Assembly (NCBI GenBank): GCA_025360585.1
Contig: JANYBW010000044.1
Location: forward strand, 1-52,155
Origin: Actinomycetes bacterium
Lineage (GTDB): Bacteria; Actinomycetota; Acidimicrobiia; IMCC26256; PALSA-610
Direction: 5' to 3'
Length of the DNA stretch: 52,155 nt
Shown here: in pieces, positions 33,032 through 42,639 of the stretch
How positions within the stretch are numbered: the first letter of the stretch is position 1
Layout: every line of letters begins with the position of its first letter
Notes under the pieces: model-generated
Database searches by the model: none
Seen by the model: only the letters and a program-made list of their open reading frames with translations
Told to the model about the DNA's origin: nothing
Position numbers and translations under genes: made by a program

Positions 33032-33573
33032 TGCACCGCTCCTAATAGTTCCTCAGCAAATCCCGCCAAAGCGGGATCGCTCGCCAAACGACGGCGTGCC
33101 TCATGCAGCCGCGATTTCACCGTTCCTGGTCGGCGCCGGATCGCCATCGCGATTTCGCGCTCCGAGAGCCCACTCCAATAGCGAAGAACCAACGGCGTTC
33201 GTAACGATTCCGGAAGCGCTTGGAGTGCGCCTGCGACGGTGTCGGCGAGCAAAGCGTGTTCTGCGTGTGCCGCGGGGCCCTCGGCACTCACAGCGATGGG
33301 CATCGCCGAGTCGACACGGTCGCGTTCGCGATCGCGTCGGGGAATTTCTTGTCGCAATTTCGAATAGCAAGCGTTCACTATGACTCGGTAGAGCCACGGG
33401 TCGCGACCTTCATCGGGTGGCAGCGAGGCTCGAAAGCGCCACGTCCGCAAAAAGGCATCCTGGACGGCCTCCCGCGCGTCGTCAGGATTGCCGCAGATCA
33501 ATACTGCAGTGCGGTAGGCCTTGGTATAGCTCGCTGCGAGCCAGTCGTTGAGTTCGTCGCGCTCGCCGTTCAC
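33028..33573 (-). CDS. ECF-type RNA polymerase sigma factor
   Basis: A 181-aa sigma-70 family protein with only regions 2 and 4. Region 2: AYRTAVLICGNPDDAREAVQDAFLRTWRFRA and DPWLYRVIVNACYSKLR (-10 recognition). Region 4: LPESLRTPLVLRYWSGLSEREIAMAIRRRPGTVKSRLHEARRRL, a canonical -35-binding helix-turn-helix. It begins with GTG 33573 and is translationally coupled to the DUF4349 gene, the usual sigma/anti-sigma arrangement. No autoregulatory promoter motif was recognised upstream. Confidence 0.93.
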   Translation of the reverse strand: MNGERDELNDWLAASYTKAYRTAVLICGNPDDAREAVQDAFLRTWRFRASLPPDEGRDPWLYRVIVNACYSKLRQEIPRRDRERDRVDSAMPIAVSAEGPAAHAEHALLADTVAGALQALPESLRTPLVLRYWSGLSEREIAMAIRRRPGTVKSRLHEARRRLASDPALAGFAEELLGAVQ

Positions 33574-33630
33574 AACTCCTCAGACGCATCTCATCGGCAA
33601 TTGGTTCGAAGTTTTCAGAAATTTTCCGTA

Positions 33631-33648
33631 GCGCCTTTTAGAAGGCGC
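33631..33648 (-). terminator. Hairpin between the MBL gene and the sigma gene
   Basis: GCGCCTT (33631-33637) and AAGGCGC (33642-33648) form a perfect 7-bp stem with a 4-nt loop, downstream of the reverse-strand MBL gene. The 33574-33787 spacer otherwise shows nothing. Confidence 0.5.
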
Positions 33649-33787
33649 GCCAGTAGCTGAACCGGTATCCACTCCGAGAATCCTGTCTCCTGCTCTCCAT
33701 CGCGTCGCTTCCAAATCCGCTCGGGCCACGGGCAGCGCCGCCATCGTCGACGTCAGCAAGACTTCTGCCTCCTCATGGTGCGCCCTG

Positions 33788-34633
33788 TCAGGCATAGGCC
33801 TCAAAAGCGTCGCCGCGGAGGCTCCCACACCCTGGAGTCGGCCATAACGGCCCAATAAGGAGCCGGCCATCGGCCGCCGTGCGCTGCAAAGCTGCTTCGG
33901 CACGAGCAGGTTCGGGGTGCTGTTGCGGGCATTCGCCCGTGACTAAGTGCAGCGGAGAGATGGCCAAATGCCCAATCATTGAGGCCGCGGTATCCCCTCC
34001 GGAAGCAGGCGAAAAGTGCAACAGGCTGTGGCCCGGGCAGTGCGCTCCGACCACCTCGGCTACCAAACCGGGGGCGATCGTTTCGCCATCGTCAAACGTA
34101 TCGACCACGCCGGCCGCGATGAGCGCATGCCAAGCGACGAATTGCGCAGTAGCCAACGGATTGTCGGGTTCGCTCGGTGTCGCGAGGAACGCTTCGAGAG
34201 CGGTTGCACTCACCGAGATTCGAGCGTTCGGAAAATACCGAGACCACGAACCATCGGCGTGATGGCGCGCAACCATGCCCACGCCTTCAATGTGAGTCAT
34301 CACCACACGATCCACCGTTTCCACACCAAAGCCTGATTCCGAGAACCGCTGTGCGATTGCATCTTGCTGCGCGGCTTCGCTGACAGCATCGGCACGCAGT
34401 ACACCGTCGGCGGCTTGCACTGGATCGAAAACGAAACGAGTGCCCGCGATATCTGCGAACCACGCTGCGGCGCCCGCACGGAGTTGTTCACCTTCGGCCC
34501 ACAGTGGGAAGCGCCAGGCGACGTCGGCAAAATCAGCGGGGACAAGCCCAGCGATTTCACTCGGTATCGCAACATCGATATAACAAACGCGCGTGAGTAC
34601 CGCATCGCCAATGTGAATCACCGTGTCTGACAT
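33788..34633 (-). CDS. MBL-fold (metallo-beta-lactamase-like) protein with altered metal site
   Basis: A 281-aa protein with the metallo-hydrolase fold of lactonase-like proteins: FADIAGTRFVFDPV, VDRVVMTHIEGVGMVARH, EVVGAHCPGHSLLHFS and SMIGHLAISPLHL. The usual HxHxDH metal motif should occupy the second block, but reads THIEGVGM, lacking the second His, the Asp and the third His. The later GHxPGH-like segment is kept (AHCPGHS) and the Asp of the usual GD motif is replaced by His (IGHLA). Hydrolytic activity is therefore doubtful or uses a different metal set. ATG 34633 is preferred over 34648. Separated from the upstream amidase by 117 bp. Confidence 0.75.
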   Translation of the reverse strand: MSDTVIHIGDAVLTRVCYIDVAIPSEIAGLVPADFADVAWRFPLWAEGEQLRAGAAAWFADIAGTRFVFDPVQAADGVLRADAVSEAAQQDAIAQRFSESGFGVETVDRVVMTHIEGVGMVARHHADGSWSRYFPNARISVSATALEAFLATPSEPDNPLATAQFVAWHALIAAGVVDTFDDGETIAPGLVAEVVGAHCPGHSLLHFSPASGGDTAASMIGHLAISPLHLVTGECPQQHPEPARAEAALQRTAADGRLLIGPLWPTPGCGSLRGDAFEAYA

Positions 34634-34695
34634 GGTGGTCAGTCTCACACAGAATCGCCGGCGATCGCTGCATAATTTCGGTCCTTACCGCCAAT

Positions 34696-34743
34696 GCCCG
34701 TTGCGATGACCGGCGCGACGCCCGTTGCGATGACCGGCGCGAT
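34696..34743. repeat. 24-bp tandem duplication
   Basis: Two units of 24 bp (34696-34719, 34720-34743) beginning GCCCGTTGCGATGACC, differing only at the last base, in the spacer between the amidase and MBL genes, ending 7 bp before the amidase stop. Confidence 0.8.
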
Positions 34744-34750
34744 GTTCGGT

Positions 34751-36154
34751 TTAGGCCACGCCCGGTGCAACGAGTGGCCAGGACCGTTCGGCTTCGGCAA
34801 TCAATGCAAGATCGAGCAGCCACGCCTCACGGTGATGCGGGGCCAGGACCTGCATGCCATAGGGCAAATTGCCTCGTGCCGAAACACCGATCGGAATCGA
34901 GATCGCAGGACTTCCGTAGATGTTCGCCGGAATCGTGAGCGCGCCGTTGTTGCCCAGCGGGACGCGTTCACCGTCGACGTCTTGGGGCATCGGCCCAGTT
35001 GCACCGAACGCCACATCGGGGTTGGTCGATCCGATCACAAAATCGACTTGATCGAACACAGTAGCCATTGCTTCGTTCATCTTCACTCGCTGCGCTTCGA
35101 TGCGCCCACGCGCTTTGATGTCGTAGATCTGGTGGGCCATCTTCAACCCGAAACCAATTTCGACCGTGAGATCATCGGCACACTCGGGATAACGATCACC
35201 AAGTTCCATCACGATCTCCGACATGCCCGCGATCGCCCACTCCCACGAAAGTTCCGGAACATCCATCTCGATGTGAACGAGTTCCAGGCCGGCATCTTTG
35301 GCTAACATTTCACCGTGCGCCTGCACCGCCTCTCGCAATTCAGGATGCACTACCGCGCGACCCAAGCCGGGAATAATCGCCACTCGTTTGCCGCGCAGGG
35401 ATTCACGATACGTGCCTAGCCCCGCTTCCCAACCGTCAACTCGGGGGAGCGAATAGGGATCCCGCAAATCATGGCCGTTCGTGACGTCGATCCAGCGTGC
35501 GGCATCTCGAACCGAGCGAGCCAAGCATCCAGATACTGCCGTGAGCGCGGCCATCACCATCGAAGGCCCCTTGGGGATCCGACCGTAGGTGTGTTTCAAA
35601 CCCAAAAGCCCGGTAAACGCCGCAGGTATTCGAATCGATCCCCCGCCGTCGCCACCCGTAGCGATCGAACACAGGCCACCAGCGACTGCAGCCGCAGCAC
35701 CTCCGGAAGAACCTCCGGGGGTGTGCGCACGGTTCCATGGGTTCAGCGTTGCGCCGTTCAGTTTTGTTGAGGTGAGATTGATGCCGCCAAACTCCGATGC
35801 GGTGGTGAGACCGAACGGCACCATGCCACCGTCGTCGACAAGGCGAGTGATCATCGTCGACGTTTTCGTCGCGATGTTGTTTTTGAACACCAACGATGCT
35901 TCTGTCGCGGGCCAACCCTCGACCGAAGTCAGTTCCTTGATCCCAAACGGCACGCCGCCAAACGGCTTATTGATATCGGCAACGGCACACCACTTCGCAC
36001 CACGTTCGGCATCAACAAAACTGAAAGCATTGAGGTCGCTGTTTTCGACCGCGGCGAGCGATGCTGCGAGCTCCTGCGCGGGAGAGCGCTCTCCGCTGCG
36101 AAATGCGTCTACGAGGGAACAGGCATCGCCCAACCAAGGAGTTTCTTGACTCAT
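34751..36154 (-). CDS. Amidase (amidase-signature family)
   Basis: A 467-aa cytoplasmic Ser-Ser-Lys hydrolase that cleaves amide bonds. The triad is visible: Lys73 (PFGIKEL), cis-Ser149 (PGGSSGGAAAAVA) and nucleophile Ser173 (GGSIRIPAA). FTGLLGLKHTYGRIPKGP and the C-terminal ALTIPANIYGSPAISIPIG (family-typical GxPAxxxP) are also present. ATG 36154 overlaps the stop of the arabinofuranosyltransferase-like gene by 4 nt (ATGA), so it is co-translated with envelope-glycan genes, although its substrate may be unrelated. Full length, no defects seen. Confidence 0.93.
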   Translation of the reverse strand: MSQETPWLGDACSLVDAFRSGERSPAQELAASLAAVENSDLNAFSFVDAERGAKWCAVADINKPFGGVPFGIKELTSVEGWPATEASLVFKNNIATKTSTMITRLVDDGGMVPFGLTTASEFGGINLTSTKLNGATLNPWNRAHTPGGSSGGAAAAVAGGLCSIATGGDGGGSIRIPAAFTGLLGLKHTYGRIPKGPSMVMAALTAVSGCLARSVRDAARWIDVTNGHDLRDPYSLPRVDGWEAGLGTYRESLRGKRVAIIPGLGRAVVHPELREAVQAHGEMLAKDAGLELVHIEMDVPELSWEWAIAGMSEIVMELGDRYPECADDLTVEIGFGLKMAHQIYDIKARGRIEAQRVKMNEAMATVFDQVDFVIGSTNPDVAFGATGPMPQDVDGERVPLGNNGALTIPANIYGSPAISIPIGVSARGNLPYGMQVLAPHHREAWLLDLALIAEAERSWPLVAPGVA

Positions 36155-39100
36155 CGTGTCTCGTTTCTTGTTTCCGTTTGAGTGCGCTTCGGAGTATGGA
36201 CCGCAGCGGGAGAGCGTTCGCTCACTTCATCGAGCACCCACATTGAACACGCGACCATCAGCGCGATCCAAGCGGGGTTTACGGCAGCGTCGTACAACGT
36301 TGGCCATTCGAACACTGGGGGGTTGTGGTATCTCCACTGCGCCTGCACGATATAGATACCCACGCCGAGCATCGTCGCGGCGCTGAATGCCAGCAACGCG
36401 ACTCTGAGGCGCGGGACTCGGTCCGCGCTGACCACCGCCAAAGCAGTGAGCGCACCAATCCACGGTGCCGCGATGACCGCCGCAATACCGCCGCAGATCA
36501 TGGCAGTCGCGAACAACCGACGATGCCCGATGGTGCCATAACCAGTCGAGGGCGAAAACGCCCACGCCACCGATTCAGTTTCAACATCGAGGCACGGCGG
36601 AGCCGCAATGCCTTGCGCAACCAATCGCCGACGCCGAAGCTGGGGGCTTGAGCCGATCACAATCGCGAAGCACAACAACACGACAAAGCCAGTGACTGCG
36701 AGCGAAATCCAAACCCGCCGTTGAGGAGCCCACTCCACTGCGATTGTGAAATTCTTACGGCCGTGCGGGTCAATTCTCCAACCGTTCGCGTATCCCTCAA
36801 CCAGGGTCGAACCTCCGAGATCGGGGCCGCCGTTGATCTTCGCGGTCCAGCCCGCGTTGTTGCTTTGACCCAGCACAAACCAAAACGGCTCCGTGGCGTT
36901 GTGGACCGAAACCGTGAACTGTGTGCGTCCTTTGCCAACCGTGACCGTTGGCGGCGGTGTGCGAATCGGCAAAATCGCGGTCACTGGAGCGGCCGCGCCA
37001 CCCGGAGCCGAACTCAGCACCAAGCGGTCGAGTTGCAACGCGACGTCGCGACCGGGAACCACAGTGACTTCATTCGGACCTTTGCGCAGCTGCACAACGG
37101 AGGCCCCACACAACGAGATCTGTAGGGGGTCGCCAGCCAGAGCTGCCGATGTTGCGCCGATAATTTTGATGCCGACGGGATGGCTGTTCACGCGCAGCAG
37201 ATCGGTTCGGCAGCGTGCTGGCATCTGCTGCGGCAACGCGCCGACACGCAGACCACCCGCATTCACTTCCGCAATCGCGACCGGCAGCGTCAGATTGTCG
37301 TCTCCAGCAAAGAAACTCTTTGTGGGCCGTGCGGCCAATTTCGTGATCGTCATTTTGATCTTGTTCGCCATCACCATCGGGAACCGGATTCGCACTGTTT
37401 TGCGGGTACCCAGCGTCGTGCCCATCGTGACCTTGGGCACGACAATATTTTCGCTGTAGCTGCCGATCTGGAGTTTCAACTTCGTCGGCACCGAGTGCTG
37501 TGGGTCGGCGATGAAGCTGAGATCGATGTGGTTCAGCCTGACCGGCGCGTCGGACTGCACCGCTAACCATTGATCCAAGACTGCATTGACTGGAGTCGTC
37601 CAGGCAGTAGCCGGATCACCATCAAACGCCGACGCTCCCCGGCAGCTCAAACAACCGGCCAAGAATTGATTCGCCCACGCCGATACCGGACCAGCGGCAC
37701 CGAGTACACGATCGATTTCCCGAGGGTCGGTTGCGTACGAAAACACGCGCGCATCGCCGTTGAGCGCAAACGTCCGATCGGTCGGCATTTCAATCGAACG
37801 AACCATCGAGGACTCTTCATCACTGCGCGGCGGGACCTCTCGCACTCGCAGACGCGTCAGCGTGAGGATCATTGGATGTTGTAATGCGGCGGCACCAAAG
37901 TTCGTCATCAGATCGGTTGGGAGCCGAGTGACTTCGCGAATATGAACAGGACTGCTCGGCGTTTTGATATCCGCGACTCTGATCTCAACAAAACCGACCG
38001 CCGACATCCCACCGAACAACGGGCCGTTGGGCTTGTTCGTATCAACAATCTCGATCGACACCTTCTTGAACGAACGCGGCGCAAATTTGAGTGTGGCGCC
38101 GGCTTTCCGCCGAGAAGACGCCGACAGATCAAAATCGGTTGCGGCTTGGTCATCGAAGCGGACGCGAACTTTGGTGATGTAGCGATCACGCGGACCGCTC
38201 AAAATCTGGACCAGCGTGATGTGATCGCTCGTCATTGGTTTCGATGGACTGAACTCGATCCGGTGTCCGTTCACGCGATCAAACGCACCGACGGACCAAG
38301 CCGTATTCACGTTCCCGTCGAATGCGAACGCAGGCCGATCTTCAGGCGTGAAACTCACCGGGTTGCCGTACGCGGTCGCTTGCGTCGTGCCTCCGATTTG
38401 TTCAGTGACGGTCGAAGACGCATCGGTGGTGTCGGGAAACACCGCGAGCCGATTGTCGGAAACGTCTTGGGCCAGCGGCTTTTCGCCTGTTCGTTCGGTG
38501 TATCCCGTGTTGTCCAAGACCGTGCTCCATCGACGGCCACGCTTGCGGTTTTGGTCGGTGAGCACAAGCACCGCGTTGTTGCCGGCCAGTTTCCGCAGCG
38601 TTGAACCTTGTTTTTCAAACGCGGCTGAATACAACACGGTTCCGCCGCCGTGCAGCGCGCCCGCGTCTGCGGCATCAACAAACCCTTCGCCATCGCCGGC
38701 GATAACGATCGGCGCGTCGGCGGATTGGGCTCGGATAATCGGAGCGTCTCCTGGCACTTTCAACACCACAATGGAATGTTGGCGTGGAGTTTTTTGTACC
38801 TCGGAATTCAGAGTTCGCTCATCAACAATTCCCAACGCATCGCTGTCGAGTACCAGCTTTCCGAAACTGCGATCGAGTTTCAACCCTTTGACTTTGCTCA
38901 GCATCAAGGCAAGTTCGCGTGGGCGCACCAGGTTGTACCGCTCCCATTGGATGTCGTTGCGGACCACGACGGTATCGATACCAGCGCGATGCAAAACATC
39001 AATAAACCCATTCGGGCTGAAGGTGCCTTCTTGCAATCGCCGATCAAACGCGTTCAGGAAATCTGCCGATGGCGGGCTGCCATACGGAATGAGTTCGCGT

Positions 39101-40599
39101 GCCACATACGGTTTGTCCGTGAGGCCGGGTGTAATCGGATCCACCGTGTTGCCGAACGTGTAGGAAGCGAAATCCGCTCCCGGCAGTTCCAATGTTCGGG
39201 ATCCAAAATTGCCGCGGTTCAAATAGTCGGCAAGATCGCGCCAGTGCTTCGGGATCGTTTCCGAACGTTCAAGATTCTTGCCGTAGTACGTACCGTCGTA
39301 CAGCGCCGGAAAATTCGACAAGATGATCAACACCACTAACGGAGCGACGACGAACGCCAACCGATTGCCACGAACCCGGTCTTGTAGCCAATGGGTCGTC
39401 ATGGTGACAGCAATCCCGAGCAACATCGAGAAACCGAGAATCACCAAAGGTGTCGCTCGCCCGGTACTTCGCAATGCCAGCCCCGCGCTGTTGGAATTGG
39501 CAAACGATTTGAACAAGCCGCCGAGCGGAGTTGGCGCGTCATACGGATGCGCGCCCACTGCGATTACGACACCGATGGCGGTCATGATGACGAAATACCC
39601 GCGATGTTTCCAACGAACCGTGGTCATGGCCAACAAGCTCATCGCCGAGATTGCATAACCTGTAAACAACACCCGCGGCCGCTGGGTGTAGTTGTACGCC
39701 GCTTCGATCCAAGGGCCGAGGCGATCACGGCCGTAAAAGAACCAGTAACCCAAGCCGCGCATCACTTCGTTCGGCGAGGACGTACGGGCCACAGCTTTGA
39801 CCGTCTCGGTGTATTTTAAAATATCGAGGCCGTAGCTGCCCTGCAACGAAAGCCCTGCGATCCACCACGCCGAGGCGAGGCCCGAGAGCACACCAACCCG
39901 AGTCGCGACATTGGCAATGTCGCGCCACGTGGCTTCTCGCGTTCCGAGCCACTGCCAAAGCAGCCATAACACCGGCCCAACTCCGGCAAAGATCAACGCG
40001 GTCGCGTTGACGCCTCCAACCAGCTGAACGACAAGCGCGAAGAGTGCGGGATACCGCCAACGTTTCGGTTCGCGCAACGCCTTAACGACGAGGCCGATCA
40101 TCCACGGCAACGCCGCCCACGGCCCTAGCAAGACCGAGATTCGCGCCGCATAATCCAGCGAATACGGGCTGAACATGAAACCAACGACGGTGACGGCGAC
40201 TCCAGGGCCTCGGATATTCAACGCCCGGCACAGGTACACCACACCGAAACCTGCGCCCGCGACCAGCGACCCCAACCAAATTCGCTGCGCAACCCAATCC
40301 GGGCTGCCGATTCGTTGCATGAGCCAATAGAACGGCCCCATCGGAAACAAATACCCAATATTTTGATGGGTGACCGTGCCGAAACCAATATTTGGATCCC
40401 ACATTGAAGCGGCTCGCCCCAGTACGCGCCCAGGATCCAGATAGAGATAGGTCTTCGTATCCGCAGCGACCTTGCCGGCATCAGTAAGCAACGGCGGAAC
40501 GTAGGCAAGCAGCAGGATCGCCAAATAACCTGGGCCACGCCAGCGAAGCTCGCCGATACGGGGCCGTGGCGAGGAGCCCGCAACCGTGTTCGTGCTCAC
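36151..40599 (-). CDS. Alpha-(1->3)-arabinofuranosyltransferase family protein (AftD/DUF3367-like)
   Basis: A 1482-aa membrane glycosyltransferase. The N-terminal part (about 1-450) is a GT-C fold with roughly ten helices and a loop bearing DTKTYLYLDPGRVL and WDPNIGFGTVTHQNIGYLFPMGPFYW, the AftD hallmark. The long extracytoplasmic part (about 450-1330) contains discoidin-like carbohydrate-binding segments (PAFAFDGNVNTAWSVGAF; GASAFDGDPATAWTTP). The C-terminus has several helices (ISLAVTGFVVLLCFAIVI, and more after). AftD adds arabinofuranose from a decaprenyl donor to mycobacterial arabinogalactan. The acceptor in this organism is unknown, so no symbol is given. GTG start overlaps the GT4 gene stop by 4 nt. 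Confidence 0.88.
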   Translation of the reverse strand: MSTNTVAGSSPRPRIGELRWRGPGYLAILLLAYVPPLLTDAGKVAADTKTYLYLDPGRVLGRAASMWDPNIGFGTVTHQNIGYLFPMGPFYWLMQRIGSPDWVAQRIWLGSLVAGAGFGVVYLCRALNIRGPGVAVTVVGFMFSPYSLDYAARISVLLGPWAALPWMIGLVVKALREPKRWRYPALFALVVQLVGGVNATALIFAGVGPVLWLLWQWLGTREATWRDIANVATRVGVLSGLASAWWIAGLSLQGSYGLDILKYTETVKAVARTSSPNEVMRGLGYWFFYGRDRLGPWIEAAYNYTQRPRVLFTGYAISAMSLLAMTTVRWKHRGYFVIMTAIGVVIAVGAHPYDAPTPLGGLFKSFANSNSAGLALRSTGRATPLVILGFSMLLGIAVTMTTHWLQDRVRGNRLAFVVAPLVVLIILSNFPALYDGTYYGKNLERSETIPKHWRDLADYLNRGNFGSRTLELPGADFASYTFGNTVDPITPGLTDKPYVARELIPYGSPPSADFLNAFDRRLQEGTFSPNGFIDVLHRAGIDTVVVRNDIQWERYNLVRPRELALMLSKVKGLKLDRSFGKLVLDSDALGIVDERTLNSEVQKTPRQHSIVVLKVPGDAPIIRAQSADAPIVIAGDGEGFVDAADAGALHGGGTVLYSAAFEKQGSTLRKLAGNNAVLVLTDQNRKRGRRWSTVLDNTGYTERTGEKPLAQDVSDNRLAVFPDTTDASSTVTEQIGGTTQATAYGNPVSFTPEDRPAFAFDGNVNTAWSVGAFDRVNGHRIEFSPSKPMTSDHITLVQILSGPRDRYITKVRVRFDDQAATDFDLSASSRRKAGATLKFAPRSFKKVSIEIVDTNKPNGPLFGGMSAVGFVEIRVADIKTPSSPVHIREVTRLPTDLMTNFGAAALQHPMILTLTRLRVREVPPRSDEESSMVRSIEMPTDRTFALNGDARVFSYATDPREIDRVLGAAGPVSAWANQFLAGCLSCRGASAFDGDPATAWTTPVNAVLDQWLAVQSDAPVRLNHIDLSFIADPQHSVPTKLKLQIGSYSENIVVPKVTMGTTLGTRKTVRIRFPMVMANKIKMTITKLAARPTKSFFAGDDNLTLPVAIAEVNAGGLRVGALPQQMPARCRTDLLRVNSHPVGIKIIGATSAALAGDPLQISLCGASVVQLRKGPNEVTVVPGRDVALQLDRLVLSSAPGGAAAPVTAILPIRTPPPTVTVGKGRTQFTVSVHNATEPFWFVLGQSNNAGWTAKINGGPDLGGSTLVEGYANGWRIDPHGRKNFTIAVEWAPQRRVWISLAVTGFVVLLCFAIVIGSSPQLRRRRLVAQGIAAPPCLDVETESVAWAFSPSTGYGTIGHRRLFATAMICGGIAAVIAAPWIGALTALAVVSADRVPRLRVALLAFSAATMLGVGIYIVQAQWRYHNPPVFEWPTLYDAAVNPAWIALMVACSMWVLDEVSERSPAAVHTPKRTQTETRNETR

Positions 40600-41762
40600 G
40601 AACTACCGCGCCGGGCTTGACCGCACAACACTTCGAGTGTTCCCATCGCGGTTGCTGCCCAAGTGAACTGCTGGGCGTAACGCAATGCACCAGCCGACAA
40701 TCGAGCCCGCTCAGTGTCATCGCTCAAAACGCGCACGAGCCCCGCGGCGAGCCCATCAAACTGCACCAGATAGCCGCTCTCGTTTGGCGCAACGGCATCG
40801 CGATGTCCAGCGATATCCGTCGCGACCGAGGGAGTTCCGCAGGCGGCGGCCTCGGTAACGGTCATGCCCCAACCTTCATGGGCAGATGCACTTGCCAATA
40901 CCCATGCACGCCGATACCAATCAATCTTTTCTGATTCCGAAACGAACCCGACGAGGCGAATCGCATTCGCCGCGCCGGCCTCATGAATTTGCGCTTCGAG
41001 CGCGGCGCGTTCATAGCCTTCGCCGACGATGACGAGTTCTGCAGTCGGCATCGTCTCGCGGACCTTCACCATTGCCGAAACCAGCGCCGAGAATTGTTTG
41101 ACCGCGACCAAGCGACCACATGCCACGACTAGCGGCGTGGCGGCCTTGTCCCCTCCCGGTGAATACGCGCCGCTAATTCCAACCGGGACCACCGAAACCG
41201 CCGACGGCTTGAACTTCAGCTGCGAGACCAACTGGGCCTTGGAACTCTCCGACAACGTGACGACCGGAGTCTTGGTGAGTTTGTATGCAGGGGGCGCGTA
41301 TCGAAACTCGATGTTGCGACCAATTTTCGCGAGGCGCGGGGGCAGGGTCATCTCCCACATCGTGTCGTGCAGGTGGTGCATCCACGCAACCTTGGGGCCA
41401 CGACACCACAGGGGCGATAAGAACGGCATGCCGTTCCAGATTTCGATCAATGCATCGCGGGCGCCGTGCCAACCCACCATTTCGGAAAACGCGGCACGCG
41501 GAAACACCATGTAGCGGCCGGCTTTGCGGATCACTCGATAACCATCTCGCCATTCGACTTGGCGAGTTCCCGGTGAAAATGAAGTTCGCATATTGATATC
41601 GAGGCCAGCCGCGGCGTACAACTTCAATACCTCGTGCGCGTGAAGCTCGGATCCTCCCGCTTCGGGATCCTCCAGATCACGCCAAGCAAGGACGTGAATG
41701 CGCCGTATGCCAGCTTGCGCGGCGAGTGCACTGAGCTCGGTTGCCGCGTCTCGAGGATGCAT
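40596..41762 (-). CDS. Glycosyltransferase family 4
   Basis: A 388-aa GT-B retaining transferase. The N-terminal domain has HVLAWRDLEDPEAGGSELHAHEVLK, a donor/acceptor loop with Gly-Gly-Ser. The C-terminal domain has VVACGRLVAVKQFSALV (nucleotide-binding strand), ELVIVGEGYERAALE, RLVGFVSESEKIDWYRRAWVLASASAHEGWGMTVTEAAACGTPSVATDIAGHRDAV, containing the EGWGMTVTEA active-site Glu pair. ATG 41762 was chosen because homology begins shortly after; longer extension overlaps the divergent methyltransferase. First gene of the GT4-AftD-amidase unit, and divergent from the methyltransferase across 67 bp, likely a shared promoter region. Sugar specificity unknown. Confidence 0.9.
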   Translation of the reverse strand: MHPRDAATELSALAAQAGIRRIHVLAWRDLEDPEAGGSELHAHEVLKLYAAAGLDINMRTSFSPGTRQVEWRDGYRVIRKAGRYMVFPRAAFSEMVGWHGARDALIEIWNGMPFLSPLWCRGPKVAWMHHLHDTMWEMTLPPRLAKIGRNIEFRYAPPAYKLTKTPVVTLSESSKAQLVSQLKFKPSAVSVVPVGISGAYSPGGDKAATPLVVACGRLVAVKQFSALVSAMVKVRETMPTAELVIVGEGYERAALEAQIHEAGAANAIRLVGFVSESEKIDWYRRAWVLASASAHEGWGMTVTEAAACGTPSVATDIAGHRDAVAPNESGYLVQFDGLAAGLVRVLSDDTERARLSAGALRYAQQFTWAATAMGTLEVLCGQARRGSS

Positions 41763-41829
41763 CACAACGAGGGAGTGTATGGGCGACCAAGGCGAACGCC
41801 ACGCTTCTCGGCCGCTACGCTGGCCGCGC

Positions 41830-42627
41830 ATGAAACTTACCGGTGAGCGCCCAATCGAGGGCTCAACCCCAGATTCGCTCATAGCGCTGCATGAGGCTGG
41901 ATACCGTGAAGTAGCGGTCCGTTTAGGTGCAGGCATCGTGCTCGATGTTGGCAGTGGTCTCGGCGACGCGACTTCCACGATGGCAGCCCCGGGACGATTC
42001 GTGATCGGCATCGATTACGACTCCGACACGGCAGTCAGCGCTCAGGGTAATTTTGGCGCGGCTAACCACATGGGCTTTGCGTCGATGGATGGCTCCAAGA
42101 TTGCGGTCAAGGATCACAGCATCGACTACGTGTGTTCGTCGCACGTGATTGAACATTTCACGCAACCCGAGACCCACGTCGCGGAGCTTGCCCGAGTCGT
42201 CGCGCACGACGGTGCCGTATTTGTGTTGTGCCCGAACGCACCCGCCGATTTTGAAAATCCTTTTCACGTCTACGACTTCGAACCCCCGCAACTCGAGTCC
42301 ATCTTGAAACTCTTTTTCGAAGAAGTTGAGGTGCTCGGCCTCGAGGGCGACGAAGTCCTTCGAGCCGATTTCGCAAAGCGGCGTGCGTCGGGCGATCGCT
42401 TACTCAAGCTCGACATCTTCAAGTTGCGTAAACGCCTCCCACAAAAGACGTACGTCTGGATTTACGAGCGAGTACTGCCAATCGTGTACAAGTTCTTGGG
42501 GTCCGGCACGACAGGGATTGGTTCAGGAATCGACCACACGCACCTGTTCATCTCCGACACCGTCACTACTACAACACCTGTGCTCTTCGCGATCGCCCGC
42601 AGGCCTCGCGCTCGGCTTGCTTCCTAG
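41830..42627 (+). CDS. Class I SAM-dependent methyltransferase
   Basis: A 265-aa enzyme of the Methyltransf_11 type. It opens with MKLTGERPIEGSTPDSLIALHEAGY, common in methyltransferases of polysaccharide loci. Motif I is VLDVGSGLGDATS (SAM binding), motif II GIDYDSDTAV, and SIDYVCSSHVIEHF with a following VVAHDGAVFVLCPN complete the fold. The C-terminal third (LPQKTYVWIYERVLPIVYKFLG…) may bind a membrane or acceptor. It starts the operon running to the deacetylase and probably modifies a glycan or lipid carrier made by the adjacent transferases (inference). Confidence 0.88.
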   Translation: MKLTGERPIEGSTPDSLIALHEAGYREVAVRLGAGIVLDVGSGLGDATSTMAAPGRFVIGIDYDSDTAVSAQGNFGAANHMGFASMDGSKIAVKDHSIDYVCSSHVIEHFTQPETHVAELARVVAHDGAVFVLCPNAPADFENPFHVYDFEPPQLESILKLFFEEVEVLGLEGDEVLRADFAKRRASGDRLLKLDIFKLRKRLPQKTYVWIYERVLPIVYKFLGSGTTGIGSGIDHTHLFISDTVTTTTPVLFAIARRPRARLAS

Positions 42628-42639
42628 GAGTCCTTCGAC

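Noticed and set aside
33580-33903. 107-codon reverse frame between the MBL and sigma genes
   Set aside because: Overlaps the MBL gene in another frame and has no family resemblance or RBS; the spacer holds only a hairpin.
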